Assembly: GCF_009900745.1 (NCBI RefSeq)
Contig: NZ_WXVU01000002.1
Location: forward strand, 1 to 64,000
Source: Chryseobacterium sp. c4a
GTDB lineage: Bacteria > Bacteroidota > Bacteroidia > Flavobacteriales > Weeksellaceae
Direction: 5' to 3'
DNA length: 64,000 bases
Shown: positions 1 through 10,600 of the stretch, in pieces
How positions within the stretch are numbered: the stretch's first letter is position 1
How the letters are laid out: each line of letters begins with the position of its first letter
The notes under the pieces: model-generated
The model's input: only the letters and a program-made list of their open reading frames with translations
Database searches by the model: none
What the model was told of the DNA's origin: nothing
Made by a program: the position numbers and the translations under genes

Positions 1-2
1 AT

Positions 3-218
3 CAAAATGCGCTAGCAGAAAGGGTTAATGGAATATTGAAACAAGAATTCCTTTTTTCTAAAACAAAGAATATTCAAGATCTAAACTTATTAGTAAAAGA
101 AAGTATTTATCTTTATAATACTAAAAGACCACATTTAAGTCTTAATATGGAAACGCCAGATAAAGTGCATAAAAAATCCGAAGAAATAAAATATCTCTCC
201 GGATTAAATATTGTTTAA
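3..218 (+). CDS. IS3-family transposase (OrfB), C-terminal fragment
   Basis: Only the last ~71 codons are inside the window; the frame is open at the left edge. The visible part begins with the motif NALAERVNGILKQEF and continues to YNTKRPHLSL, which is the end of the DDE (rve) integrase core of IS3-family OrfB transposases (IS150-like group): the catalytic Glu lies in the AERVNG segment and the YN-x-RPH motif follows. OrfB performs the strand transfer of the element. The stop at 216-218 is followed within 5 bp by an apparent terminal inverted repeat. The 5' part and OrfA would lie to the left of the window, so whether the element is complete cannot be judged. Confidence 0.85.
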   Translation, partial: QNALAERVNGILKQEFLFSKTKNIQDLNLLVKESIYLYNTKRPHLSLNMETPDKVHKKSEEIKYLSGLNIV

Positions 219-222
219 TTTA

Positions 223-247
223 TGTCAACCTATTTTAGGACGACTCA
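223..247. repeat. Probable right terminal inverted repeat of the IS3 element
   Basis: The 25 bp that follow the transposase stop read, on the minus strand, TGAGTCGTCC and then TAAAATAGGTTGACA. This is the TGA-starting, GGTTGACA-containing end typical of IS3-family elements. The partner repeat is outside the window, so the call rests on position and motif only. Confidence 0.5.
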
Positions 248-263
248 GTTTGTTTAAATATTT

Positions 264-1685
264 TTAATGCCCAGATTTCGCTTCAGCGCTTTCTACATGG
301 CTAAGATATTTCGTGCAATATGCTCCGAAAATTAAAATAATCAGATAACAGAAAACAGGAATGATAAATGAGTGCTGTACTCCAAACTGATCTGCTAAAA
401 GTCCCTGGAAAATAGGAACAATAGCTCCTCCTAAAATTGCCATAACTACAAGTGATGAACCTTGACTGGTATATTTTCCTAACCCTGAAATGGCTAAAGT
501 GTAGATATTAGAGAACATAATGGAGTTGAAAATCCCGATTCCTAAAACACTGTACATTGCCATTTCACCATGATTTACCATCGTTGAAATTAATAAGATA
601 ACATTGATAGCTGCAAAGATAGAAAGTGTTCTTGCCGGAGCTGCTTTACCCACAAAAAAGGCTGCGAAATTCAGTAAGATAAATACTAAGAAAAAGCTGA
701 TCTGGTCAAAAGTAAGATTAACTATACTGAAGATAACAAGGAAGACAACTGCTGCAGCTCCTAACATAAATAGGGCTTTTTTAGCCTGGCTGATAGAATG
801 GTTTAGTGAAATCGCTCCCAGAAAACGTCCTATCATAGCACCTCCCCAATATAAGGACAAGTAATTTTTACTGATCGCTTCATTAAATTTCATAGTTTCT
901 TCAAGGAAACTGATGATAAAACTTCCTACTGCTACTTCACCACCTACATAGCAAAACATAGCAAAAACCCCGAATTTTAAGTGGTTGAATTTCAAAGCAC
1001 CCCAACCTTGTACAGTTTCTTCGGTTTCCATTTGAAATGAAGGTAATTTTACTCTTGAAATTAATAATCCTACTAATAGAAGAATTGCAGCAAAGATCAA
1101 ATAAGGTATTCTGGTGGCTACTGCACTGAAAGTTCCGTCCGGTTCGGAAAATAGTTCAAAAATTAAATGTCCACCCAACACCGGAGCAATCGTTGTTCCG
1201 AAAGCATTGAAAGCCTGAGTCATATTCAATCGGCTGGATGCAGAATCTTCTGAACCAAGTAATGAAACGTATGCATTGGCAGTGATTTGTAATACGGTGA
1301 ATCCTAACCCTAGAATGAATAAAGCTCCCAGAAATAGAGGATAGTAAGAGAATGTTGCTGCCGGATAAAACAGGATACAGCCTAATGCTGCCAAACCGAT
1401 TCCGAACAAAATTCCTTTTTTGTAACCCACTTTGTTGATGGGATCTCCTTTGGAAATGGAAATCAAAAAATAAATCAAAGATCCGATAAAGTAAGCTCCA
1501 AAGAAACAGAACTGTACCAGCATGGATTCGAAAAAGGTGAGTTTAAAAAGTTGTTTCAGATAGGGAATCAGGATGTCATTCATACAGGTGATGAACCCCC
1601 ACATAAAAAAGAGCAGGGTGATGGTAATCAGTGGAACCGTATAATTCCTGCTTTGAGATGGTACTTCTTTATTATTCATAAACAT
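264..1685 (-). CDS. FucP/GluP-type sugar:H+ symporter (MFS)
   Basis: A 473-aa inner-membrane protein with about 12 hydrophobic segments. It begins with the FucP-family signature around residues 28-43 (FMWGFITCMNDILIPYLK), followed by a helix-breaking loop and a GDPINKVGYKKG-like cytoplasmic motif. This matches the glucose/galactose/fucose MFS branch, which imports hexoses with protons. Translation may begin at 1685 (MFM) or two codons later at 1679 (MNN). It is transcribed divergently from pnp and appears monocistronic. The substrate cannot be deduced from sequence alone. The length is normal for the family, with no truncation. Confidence 0.82.
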   Translation of the reverse strand: MFMNNKEVPSQSRNYTVPLITITLLFFMWGFITCMNDILIPYLKQLFKLTFFESMLVQFCFFGAYFIGSLIYFLISISKGDPINKVGYKKGILFGIGLAALGCILFYPAATFSYYPLFLGALFILGLGFTVLQITANAYVSLLGSEDSASSRLNMTQAFNAFGTTIAPVLGGHLIFELFSEPDGTFSAVATRIPYLIFAAILLLVGLLISRVKLPSFQMETEETVQGWGALKFNHLKFGVFAMFCYVGGEVAVGSFIISFLEETMKFNEAISKNYLSLYWGGAMIGRFLGAISLNHSISQAKKALFMLGAAAVVFLVIFSIVNLTFDQISFFLVFILLNFAAFFVGKAAPARTLSIFAAINVILLISTMVNHGEMAMYSVLGIGIFNSIMFSNIYTLAISGLGKYTSQGSSLVVMAILGGAIVPIFQGLLADQFGVQHSFIIPVFCYLIILIFGAYCTKYLSHVESAEAKSGH

Positions 1686-2120
1686 TTATTTATTGTAAAA
1701 GGAAGAAATCTTCCTTAGCTTTTTGTCTACAGCATTGTATTTGGTGAAGTTGGGCAAATATAGGGATCAGCCTATGGTTTTGCAATGGTTTTATTGTTTT
1801 TTATAATGAAATGTATACCTTTTTTTAGGTTAAAATATTATTTTCATTTTTTGAGACAATAATACAAAAACAGCCTGGTTTTTCAATACAATATCGTGAA
1901 AAATTGTATTTTCTTTTCAGAAATAATAAGGGTCTTTGAAAGACTCATGTTAATTTTTGAGACATTCATAAAACTGATAGCCAAATTTTTGTATTTTGAC
2001 AGCCTATTTATGCAATTGAAAAATTTAATATATCATTATTATATAGTACCTTTGCAAACGAAAATTTAAAGAGTTTAAATATTAATCATACTCAATACGG
2101 AGTATAAAGAAGCAAATTAT
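1686..2120. promoter_or_regulatory. Divergent promoter region between the sugar transporter and pnp
   Basis: This is 435 bp of AT-rich non-coding DNA. It holds a Bacteroidota-type -7 box TACCTTTG at 2047-2054 pointing to pnp, 66 bp before its ATG. A perfect 13-nt inverted repeat GTCTTTGAAAGAC lies at 1932-1944. A TTTTTGAGACA motif occurs twice (near 1850 and 1957). The palindrome and the direct repeats could bind a regulator of the transporter, but no factor can be named. No small gene was seen. Confidence 0.4.
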
Positions 2121-4379
2121 ATGAGTATACCTCAAGCGTTTACAGAAACGATTACCCTTGCAGACGGAAGGGAAATCACTATTGAAACGGGAAAGCTGGC
2201 TAAGCAGGCTGACGGATCTGTAGTGGTGAAATGTGGCGGAACAATGCTATTAGCAACTGTTGTAGCCAACAAAGAAGCAAATCCTGGTGTAGACTTTTTA
2301 CCTTTAACAGTAGATTACAGAGAAAAGTTTTATGCAGGTGGAAGAATTCCTGGAAATTTCTTCCGTAGAGAAGCAAAACCATCTGATGATGAAGTGCTTA
2401 CAATGAGATTGGTGGACAGAGTATTGCGTCCTCTTTTCCCTGAAGATTTCCACGCTGAAGTTCAGGTGATGATCTCATTAATTTCTTACGATAAAGAAGT
2501 TATGCCTGAAGCATTAGCAGGTTTAGCAGCTTCTGCAGCGATCGCGATTACAGATATTCCTTTTGATGGGCCAATGTCTGAAGCGAGAGTAGTAAGAATC
2601 GACGGACAACTATCCGTTAACCCAAGCTATGAAAACTTATTAAAAGCAGATATCGATATCATGGTTGGAGCTACTAAAGACTCCATCGTAATGGTAGAAG
2701 GAGAGATGAAGGAGATTTCTGAGCAGGAAATGATCGAAGCGATTAACTTCGCTCACGTAGAGATCAAAAAACAGATTGAAGCTCAGGAAAGATTAGCTGC
2801 TAAAGTAGGTAGAGCTTTCCCTAAGAGAGAATACAGCCACGAAGACCATGACGAAGAAATTCGTGAGAAAGTATGGAAAGAGTGTTATGACAAAGTATAT
2901 GAAGTAGCAAAAACTCCATCCAATAAAGAAGAAAGAGGAGATAAATTCAAAGCAATCCGTGAAGAGTTTTTAGCTCAATATGCAGAGAACGAAGAAGAAT
3001 TGGCAAGAGTAACTCCTTTTGTTAAAGTATATTATCATGACGTAGAGAAAGAAGCTATGCGTCAGATGATCCTTGAAGACAATATCCGTCTTGATGGTCG
3101 TGATCCACAAACGATCCGTCCGATCTGGTCAGAAATTGATTACCTTCCGGGAGCTCACGGTTCAGCTGTGTTCACAAGAGGAGAGACTCAGTCTTTAACA
3201 GCTGTAACTCTAGGTTCTGTAAAGGATGCAAACATGATCGACAGCGTAATTACGCAACACGACGAAAGATTCTTCCTACACTATAACTTCCCTCCATTCT
3301 CAACAGGTGAAGCTAGACCTTTAAGAGGTACTTCAAGAAGAGAAGTAGGACACGGAAACTTAGCTCAAAGAGCTTTAACAGCAGTTATCCCTGCAGAAAA
3401 CCCTTATACAATCAGAATCGTTTCTGATATCCTTGAATCTAACGGTTCTTCTTCAATGGCAACTGTTTGTGCAGGTACATTAGCACTAATGGATGCTGGG
3501 GTTCAGATTACAAAACCAGTTTCTGGTATTGCAATGGGACTAATTACTGATAAAAAATCAGGGAAATTTACCGTACTTTCTGATATCTTAGGAGATGAAG
3601 ATCACCTTGGAGATATGGACTTCAAAGTAACAGGTACTGCTGATGGTATCACTGCTTGTCAGATGGATATCAAAATTCAGGGACTTTCTATGGACATCAT
3701 GGAGAAAGCTTTGATGCAGGCTAAAGACGGAAGATTACACATCCTAAACAAAATCACTGAAACAATTGCTACACCAAGAGCAGACGTGAAACCTCACGCA
3801 CCGAAAATGGTAGTAATGGAGATCTCTAAAGACTTCATTGGCGCAGTAATCGGGCCTGGTGGAAAAATTATCCAACAATTACAAAAAGATACTGAAACGG
3901 TTATCGCTATCGAAGAGATCGGAGAAATCGGACGTATCGAAATTGCAGGAACAGACAGAGAGAAAATCAATGCTGCTATTGCTAAGATCAATGAAATTAC
4001 TTTTGTACCGGTTGTAGGTGAAGTTTACAAAGGTAAAGTAGTGAAAGTAATGGATTTCGGAGCTTTCGTTGCTATTGCTAAAGGAACAGAAGGTCTACTT
4101 CACATTTCAGAAATTGAATGGGCTCGTTTAGACAAAGTTCCTTATGCTGAAGGTGATGAAGTAGAAGTTAAATTTATGGGTTACGATGATCGTAAGAAAA
4201 TGAAGCTTTCCCGTAAAGTTCTTTTACCAAGACCTCCAAGACCAGAAGGACAAGCTAGACCAGAAGGGCAAGGAAGACCTGATGGACAAAGAAGACCAGA
4301 CGGACAAAGAAGACCTGAAGGTCAAAAACCACAAGATGAAAAACCTGCAGGTAACCAGGAGCCTTCTACTGAAGCATAA
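2121..4379 (+). CDS. pnp: Polyribonucleotide nucleotidyltransferase (PNPase)
   Basis: This cytoplasmic enzyme degrades RNA 3' to 5' by phosphorolysis and can add heteropolymeric tails. The 752 residues hold two RNase PH domains (about 15-145 and 325-460) separated by the helical linker. The [14 protein letters not shown] motif lies near 385, and the acidic catalytic segment [14 protein letters not shown] near 488-503. A KH domain with GPGG is near 577 and an S1 domain lies at about 630-705. The last ~45 residues form a low-complexity tail of five RPxGQx units, not part of the conserved fold. It is monocistronic: its own -7 box is 66 bp upstream and a strong terminator follows directly. In other bacteria PNPase works with Ro60/Y-RNA; here it is 16 kb from the RNA-repair-like locus and no link is implied. 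Confidence 0.97.
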   Translation: MSIPQAFTETITLADGREITIETGKLAKQADGSVVVKCGGTMLLATVVANKEANPGVDFLPLTVDYREKFYAGGRIPGNFFRREAKPSDDEVLTMRLVDRVLRPLFPEDFHAEVQVMISLISYDKEVMPEALAGLAASAAIAITDIPFDGPMSEARVVRIDGQLSVNPSYENLLKADIDIMVGATKDSIVMVEGEMKEISEQEMIEAINFAHVEIKKQIEAQERLAAKVGRAFPKREYSHEDHDEEIREKVWKECYDKVYEVAKTPSNKEERGDKFKAIREEFLAQYAENEEELARVTPFVKVYYHDVEKEAMRQMILEDNIRLDGRDPQTIRPIWSEIDYLPGAHGSAVFTRGETQSLTAVTLGSVKDANMIDSVITQHDERFFLHYNFPPFSTGEARPLRGTSRREVGHGNLAQRALTAVIPAENPYTIRIVSDILESNGSSSMATVCAGTLALMDAGVQITKPVSGIAMGLITDKKSGKFTVLSDILGDEDHLGDMDFKVTGTADGITACQMDIKIQGLSMDIMEKALMQAKDGRLHILNKITETIATPRADVKPHAPKMVVMEISKDFIGAVIGPGGKIIQQLQKDTETVIAIEEIGEIGRIEIAGTDREKINAAIAKINEITFVPVVGEVYKGKVVKVMDFGAFVAIAKGTEGLLHISEIEWARLDKVPYAEGDEVEVKFMGYDDRKKMKLSRKVLLPRPPRPEGQARPEGQGRPDGQRRPDGQRRPEGQKPQDEKPAGNQEPSTEA

Positions 4380-4397
4380 GAATTATTCTTAGATATA

Positions 4398-4432
4398 AAG
4401 AAATCCCTCAATTTTGAGGGATTTCTTGTTTT
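4398..4432 (+). terminator. Rho-independent terminator of pnp
   Basis: A perfect 14-bp inverted repeat (4398-4411 and 4414-4427, starting AAGAAATCCCTC) with a 2-nt centre is followed by TTCTTGTTTT. It lies 19 bp after the pnp stop. Confidence 0.85.
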
Positions 4433-4458
4433 GTATGATTTTGTACACCTTTAATATC

Positions 4459-4584
4459 ATCTGCGTTATCTGCAAAATCAGCGAGAGATCAACAGCATTC
4501 AATTTTATCAAAGATAAAATCCTCGCGCCTTACAACATGAAGCCTATCAAAAATCTTAGCGCGCTTTAGCGTTTTCCAACAAGC
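4459..4584. repeat. Dispersed intergenic repeat, fullest copy
   Basis: The copy begins with ATCTGCGTTATCTGCAAAAT (4459-4478) and ends with GCGTTTTCCAACAA near 4584. Its first 31 bp recur at 18410-18440 with one mismatch. Its second half (TCCTCGCGCCTTACAACAT ... CGTTTTCCAACAA) recurs in both arms of the inverted repeat at 26875-27073. It contains no open frame and sits between convergent pnp and the barrel gene. Confidence 0.7.
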
Positions 4585-4593
4585 TTTCAATAT

Positions 4594-7008
4594 CTAATTT
4601 CCTACTCGCTGTTTAAGATCATCAGCACCACCCGTTTTTCTCGGTTGTCCATTTTTCGAAGAACCGAAATTATAAGTATAAGAAAGTGTTACCACCCGCG
4701 AATCTCTCTTTACAGCAAAATTTTCTAAATAATCATTGTAAACAGTTTGCCCCTTTATATTACTTGTAAAGAACATATCTGTGAAAGAGAATTTTAAGGT
4801 GCTGTTGTTTTTAAATTTCTTCTGAGCACCGATATTTATATACCAATTGGGGCTGACATTCAGGTAAGCATACACTTCTCGGGCTTTATAATTTCCTGTT
4901 AATTCTGCTGTATATCCGTTTCCTAATTTGAATGAATTGATGCTATTGATATTGAATGTGAAATTCCCTTTGTTGTTGATCTGTGTTCCGGAAACATTTC
5001 CTGTGTAGGAACCGTAGTAGAAATTGGCACTGTTATTCATATCCCACCATTGAGTCACTTTTACAGGAGCAATAAGATATAGACCAAGATAAGATACGGA
5101 GTCTAGGTTTTCAATAGTTTGTACAGTTACTACTTGCCCGTTTTCGATTACAGGTTTAAGGATGTCTGTAATATTATTGGAGGTTTTGCTATAACTTAGT
5201 GTTGCAAAATATTTGTTGCTAAGGCTGTATGTCAACTCATAATTCATGGTGGTTTGTGCATTCAGATCAGGGTTTCCAGCCTTCAATGTGGTTGGGTCAA
5301 GATAAAACTTAAATGGGTTCAACTGATTGTAGCTGGGTCTTGTAATTCTTCTGCTGAAATTGACTTCAAGATTACTTTTATCAGTAAGGTCATAAGAAAA
5401 AACAGCACTTGGAAACAATTGTGTATAATTTCTTTTGTTGACCTGATTGGTGGTAAGCTGTGTCCCTTTTACATTGGTATTTTCCATTCTTAAACCAGCT
5501 GTAGCCTTGAACTTTTCCCATTTTTTAGACACATTTCCATATACAGCATTAATATTTTCCTCGTAAATAAAATGATTGGTTTTGGAAAGATCCGGGATCA
5601 ATATACCGGAAGTAGCATTGAAAAACTTTAGATCATTATCTGTTTTTACAAAACTGGTTTTAATTCCCGTTTCCAGCTTCCATTCATTTTTAAAATTTTT
5701 ATTCAGATCCGATTTTAGGGAATAGATATTCAGCTTCCCGTCCATGTCTCCTTTTATGATGTCCAGATTATCAGTTTGGGCAGCAATTTCGTGTGTTCTT
5801 GTATCAAAGCTTTGTAACGAAGAATTTGCATAATTAATGTAGTCAAAATCGGTAGAGATTTCTGAGCCTAAAGAATCAATCGTGTATTTATGGTTAAGAT
5901 TGAATGAAAGATTAGTCCAGCGGTCATTAGAAGTATTCACGGTTGTAAATGTGCTTTCCGGAAGACGATTACTACCTAATGTAAGGTTGGAATTATCGCC
6001 GTTCACATTGAATTTGTTGGATACCAATCCTACAGAGAATCCCAGAACATTTTTATCATTCACATAATAATCCATTCCTGCTTTGGCTATATGATTGTTG
6101 AATCTGAATTTTAGGTAGTTATCCTGAATATAAGCTTTCTTGAAATTGTTGTTTTCATAGAAATTACGATCCAGTACCAAACCATTATAAGCTTCTCTAT
6201 AGGCAAAGCTGTAGTTTCCAAAAATATTGATCTTTTTATTTCTGTGGTTGATGCTGAAGCTATTGTTGTTTTTTATATATTTCCCTGTTCCCAAAGAGGT
6301 GGAAATACTTCCGTTTGTTCCTTTTCTCTGTTCCTTTTTAAGTTTAATATTAATAATAGAAGAACCTGCTGCATCATATTTTGATGATGGATTGGTAATG
6401 AATTCTATTTTATCTATCGTTGATGAGGGAATTCCTTTAAGATAATTGGCCAGATCACTTCCGGTCATGGGTGTGTTTTTACCATCAATCTGAATCAAAA
6501 GATTACCCTTTCCACGGAGGCTGATATTATCATTATTGTCAATGCTGATTCCAGGTGCTTTCTCTAAAACTTCAAAGGCAGAATTTCCTGTACTTGCAAT
6601 ACTGTTTTCTACATTCATAATCATTTTTCCATCCTGTCTTTCGATCATGGGCTTGGCTTTGGTAATGGTGATCCCTTGAATAGATTTTGTATTGAGATCA
6701 ATGGAAGGAAGGCTTGTATTTACAGCCAATGAAATAGGATCAGAATGATATACTTCAGTTCCATTTCTATTGATTTTTAGATGATAAGTTCCGCCTTTAA
6801 GATCATTGAAACCGAATTTTCCATTGGAATCGGCAATTTCTGTTTTAATCAATTTATGATCAGCGTCCAAAAGGTTAATTTCCATTTGTTCCGCTTTCTC
6901 GGATGTAATACTTCCTGATAAAGAAAGATTCTGTGTGGTCTGGGCTGATAAAAAGCTGGTAAAAAGCATCAGTATCCAGAGTAAAATGAGTGAAAATATT
7001 CTGGCCAT
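4594..7008 (-). CDS. Outer-membrane beta-barrel protein with CarboxypepD_reg domain
   Basis: An 804-aa protein with an N-terminal signal peptide (to about residue 22, ending FLSAQ). A carboxypeptidase-regulatory-like beta-sandwich follows (about 25-105), then a TonB-plug-like domain (about 120-230, with GNSAFEVLEKAPGISID) and a long C-terminal barrel of the OMP_b-brl_3 type ending in YTYNFGSS. This is the architecture of TonB-dependent-receptor-like proteins of Bacteroidota that act at the outer membrane. No SusD partner is adjacent, so a polysaccharide-utilisation role is not supported. The gene starts 5 bp after the marR stop, so the two are co-transcribed and the barrel is probably controlled by that regulator. 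The ligand is unknown. Confidence 0.82.
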   Translation of the reverse strand: MARIFSLILLWILMLFTSFLSAQTTQNLSLSGSITSEKAEQMEINLLDADHKLIKTEIADSNGKFGFNDLKGGTYHLKINRNGTEVYHSDPISLAVNTSLPSIDLNTKSIQGITITKAKPMIERQDGKMIMNVENSIASTGNSAFEVLEKAPGISIDNNDNISLRGKGNLLIQIDGKNTPMTGSDLANYLKGIPSSTIDKIEFITNPSSKYDAAGSSIINIKLKKEQRKGTNGSISTSLGTGKYIKNNNSFSINHRNKKINIFGNYSFAYREAYNGLVLDRNFYENNNFKKAYIQDNYLKFRFNNHIAKAGMDYYVNDKNVLGFSVGLVSNKFNVNGDNSNLTLGSNRLPESTFTTVNTSNDRWTNLSFNLNHKYTIDSLGSEISTDFDYINYANSSLQSFDTRTHEIAAQTDNLDIIKGDMDGKLNIYSLKSDLNKNFKNEWKLETGIKTSFVKTDNDLKFFNATSGILIPDLSKTNHFIYEENINAVYGNVSKKWEKFKATAGLRMENTNVKGTQLTTNQVNKRNYTQLFPSAVFSYDLTDKSNLEVNFSRRITRPSYNQLNPFKFYLDPTTLKAGNPDLNAQTTMNYELTYSLSNKYFATLSYSKTSNNITDILKPVIENGQVVTVQTIENLDSVSYLGLYLIAPVKVTQWWDMNNSANFYYGSYTGNVSGTQINNKGNFTFNINSINSFKLGNGYTAELTGNYKAREVYAYLNVSPNWYINIGAQKKFKNNSTLKFSFTDMFFTSNIKGQTVYNDYLENFAVKRDSRVVTLSYTYNFGSSKNGQPRKTGGADDLKQRVGN

Positions 7009-7013
7009 AGTGT

Positions 7014-7454
7014 TTACGTTTTAGAAGTTAGACAGTTTTCTGAAATTTTCAGTAAAGCTGAATACATCATTTCTAGTTCTTCCTTTGAGACCCCTTTTAA
7101 AGCAATCTCACGGTTGTTTTCAACAATATTCTGAACCTCCTTGATCACCTTCTTTCCGGAATCTGTTACTTCCAGATTGGCTTTTCTGCGATCATCAGGA
7201 TGAATATGTCTTGTGATATATTCGGATTTTACCATTAAATCAATAATTCTCGTCACAGACGCATTGTCCTTAAAAACAAGATCACCAATTTCGTTCTGGG
7301 TAATTCCCGGGTTTTCCAGAATAGCTTTGATGATAAGCCACTGATCAATGGTTATGGTAAAACCATTAGCTTTCAATTGGCGTTGTGCATAGTTTCTATA
7401 AGCTCTGATCGCTTTGTCGATGTTGTAGAATATGATTGAATTTAATTTTTCCAT
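7014..7454 (-). CDS. MarR-family transcriptional regulator
   Basis: A 146-aa protein with the MarR winged helix. It has a helical dimerisation N-terminus, then TIDQWLIIKAILENPGITQNEIGDLV (split over about residues 35-62), the recognition helix VTRIIDLMVKSEYI, and a wing with HPDDRRKANLEVT. MarR proteins bind palindromic operators as dimers and are usually released by small phenolic or oxidative ligands. It is the first gene of a two-gene operon with the outer-membrane barrel gene, so it probably controls that gene and itself. The intergenic region above it is AT-rich and contains the palindrome-like TTATCAATTATTGATATATC around 7472-7491, a candidate operator. Confidence 0.88.
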   Translation of the reverse strand: MEKLNSIIFYNIDKAIRAYRNYAQRQLKANGFTITIDQWLIIKAILENPGITQNEIGDLVFKDNASVTRIIDLMVKSEYITRHIHPDDRRKANLEVTDSGKKVIKEVQNIVENNREIALKGVSKEELEMMYSALLKISENCLTSKT

Positions 7455-7550
7455 ACTTAAATATTATAATGACTTATCAATTATTGATATATCAATTAAT
7501 TTGTTGAAACAATATTTACTTTGTTACAACTTCCTGAAAATAATTTTATT

Positions 7551-7587
7551 AAAAATGCCAAACCTAAGATTGGGTTTAGCATTTTTT
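7551..7587. terminator. Bidirectional terminator downstream of the ABC/M1 gene
   Basis: The stem AATGCCAAACC / GGTTTAGCATT has one mismatch and is flanked by A-run and T-run on either side, so it can act on both strands. The minus-strand ABC/M1 gene ends at 7625, just before it. Confidence 0.6.
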
Positions 7588-7624
7588 CCTTTTGCAGAAG
7601 TGTTTTACATTAAGTTATTTATGA

Positions 7625-10600
7625 TCATTCATTTTTTAAAAGCTGATCGATTTTTTCTTTTTTGTTAGGAGGAGAGACCTTATAAAATTCATTCATCAGA
7701 TCGATAGAGGTTGGTTTTTTAGGATATGGATGATGATTCAGAAAATTCTTTAGGGCTGCATTCAGTCTGTCTTCACCAATAAGTTCACTTAATTTTACCA
7801 TGGCCACAGCTCCTTTAGAATAAGAAATATGCGGTACATCTCCTGTCGCTCTGTAAATTGGAAGATCTTCAGAAAGCCCTTTTTCATTATCATAAATTTG
7901 CTGGTGTACTTGTAGCCTTTCTTTCATTTTCACGTTTCCATGCATCTTTTTGTAGAGCATCATTTCCGTATACATGGCCAACGTTTCAGTAAGCATTACA
8001 GAACCTTCTCTGGGATCAGGATCTATTTGACTGTTCCCCCACCATAGATGAGAAAGCTCATGACCGGCCAGCTCATTGATAACATCCTGTTTTTGATCAG
8101 CATGAATATTAGCATGGAAAATCATATCTTCAGGCATAAAGATCGCGGAAGGATAAACTGTAGCTGCAAAGCCTTTGGTAAAAGAGGATATTTCGGTGAA
8201 ATTGATACTTTTAAATGGATATTGCCCATAATTTTGCTGACAATAATCCAAAGTAAGCTGGGCATTTTTAAGGAGATGGTCTACATTTTCAAAATGATTT
8301 TTATGATAAAAGATATTTATAGATATTCCTTTATAATAAATGCTTCTAACTTTATATTCAGCGGAAGAAACAGCAAAACGGAAAGGAATATTTGGTGCTT
8401 TATATTGAAAATAGTTTCGATTGGATTTTTTCCATTTTTTGACAAGATCACCTGTTCCTATAGCAGTTTGATTCTGTTGTGTTGAAATAATCATGTCCAG
8501 ATTAATGAAATCTTTTTTCAATATTTCAGGAGCTTCAGGTTTTTTCAGCTCATCTCGTTTTCCTAGCTTATACTGATTCCGTGTTTGTTGATCCTGAATT
8601 TCATAATCCTTTTGATAGCCAATGGTAGGGTAATATCTGCTGATCCTCATGAAAGACCCATTTTGTATGATAGCATTGAAAGGCTGGTGCCCATTCACAG
8701 GATACCATTGATAAGATATTTTAAAATGCAGAATAGCAGTATCATTGGATTGTAAAGCTCTTTTTAATGAAACTTCAGACGTATTTTGATTGAGCCTTAT
8801 CACTTCTGTTCCGGTATTGAAAGCAGCAGACTCCAATGTAAGGTCAGGGTGAAAATTGATCAGGATTTTATGGATAGGCTTTTCAGTCTGATTTTTCAGG
8901 GTATAAGTTCCGGTGATGACGTAAGAATTTTCGATAGGATTCAGCTGTATTTCTGTCTTAACGTCTGTGATATCAGGTTGTGGAGTGTTTTTATACTTTA
9001 GAAAACGTTTTTCATATTGAACAGAATTCAGAATATCTGTTTCATGATCTTTAGAAATATATCCTGTTATAAAATGACTACCGGCTGTGACCCCGAAAAT
9101 AAGCAAAACTATACAGGTTATAGAGATCGTTATAGGAAGCTTTCTACGTTTAACCCACTCATTAAGTGTCCATAAAAAAGCTATTATTCCTGTTCCAAAT
9201 AAAAGCCTTTCTCCAAAAGCTTTTGTATAGCTTCCATACGCGTTAAAATCACTGTAACTTCCTTTAAAATCTGAGAATATTCTAAAAAGAGGATAAGAAA
9301 GAACTTTATTTGAAATTGGACTCGCAAGGATGAGAAAAGCAAAAACCGAGAGTCCGAGTGCCACAAATTTATGAGGGAGTCTATCATTGATCAGTAAAAT
9401 AAAACCAGAAAATAAGAGCAAAGGAAATGTATTGAAAAGAAAAACCGTGAGGTAAGCATACCAATCAATATGAAAATAATGATAAGCAGCCTGAAAAATA
9501 ATTCCTTCAAGAATTAAAATCACTGTAAAGAAAAATAGAAGAAGACCGATGGAGAGAAAATGCCCTGTTAATTTGTTTTTGGAAAAAAAAGTGCTGTTTT
9601 CAATTAGGGAAAAGCCTGAAGATCGGGATCTCCAATACAGATCATTGAGAAAATAAACGATAATCAATAATCCCAATAAGTGAAAGTTCTCTGAAATGGT
9701 AGTAGCCATAAGCCCTGAACTGGCATATTTTTGAGGAATACGAATTCCTTTTTCAATTTCAGCATACATTTCCATTCCTACAGAAAATATCAGGAGTATG
9801 GAAACAGCAGGAACAGTAATACTTTTGAATAGATATATTAAGTCGATTTTTGCAAAGGATAATATTGATCGTAAGGAAGAAAATGTTCCATAGTCAGGCA
9901 ATAGTGCAGCATATTCAGATTTTAAAATCTTTGGCTGGTCATAGGTTTTAAAAGTTACCTTTTTAGGTCTTTGTCCTGAAATACCGGAAAAGGAAAATTG
10001 CTTCAGACAAAGAATCAAAAATCCAGCTGATAAGATCAGATAAAAGACTCTGTTCAATAGCAAATAACCTGTAAAAGGAGTAATATGGGTGTTTTTATGT
10101 GTTGCAGTTAATAATCTGGATTCCTGAAAAAATGAGGATAGCCCGAAAGGATCAGCTATGGCTGAAAATTGCTGAGCTTCTAATGACTGTGGCAGACTTC
10201 CTGCCATAAAGGGAGAATTGGAAAACAGCAAAATAATCATATAAAAAACATAAAGCATCAATCCACCTACTACCACTAAAAGCTTTTTTCTGATAACCAT
10301 TGAAATCAGAAAAAGAAAACTACAGATTAAAACGCTGTTGACCAGTCCAAAAATCAGTAAAGGGTAGAGGTAATACTCCAAATTGAAATCAGGTTGCATC
10401 TCACTTCCTGAACGAAAGTTTTGGCCAAGCATAAATCCGATCATTAAAAAAGAAAAGCTTAAAAAGGTCTGTAAAAAATACATCAGGAATTTCCCCTTTA
10501 GATAGGTTTGTTGGGAAAGCGGATATGAAAAAAGTAGGATATCAAATTTTGAATCACGCTCTTTGAATAAAATCTGTAAGGCAAAAATTGTTGCTAAAAA

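Noticed and set aside
604..864. Small open frames on the opposite strand of known genes (for example inside the sugar transporter and the lipoprotein genes)
   Set aside because: They are shadows of the real genes in other frames with no start signals or domains.
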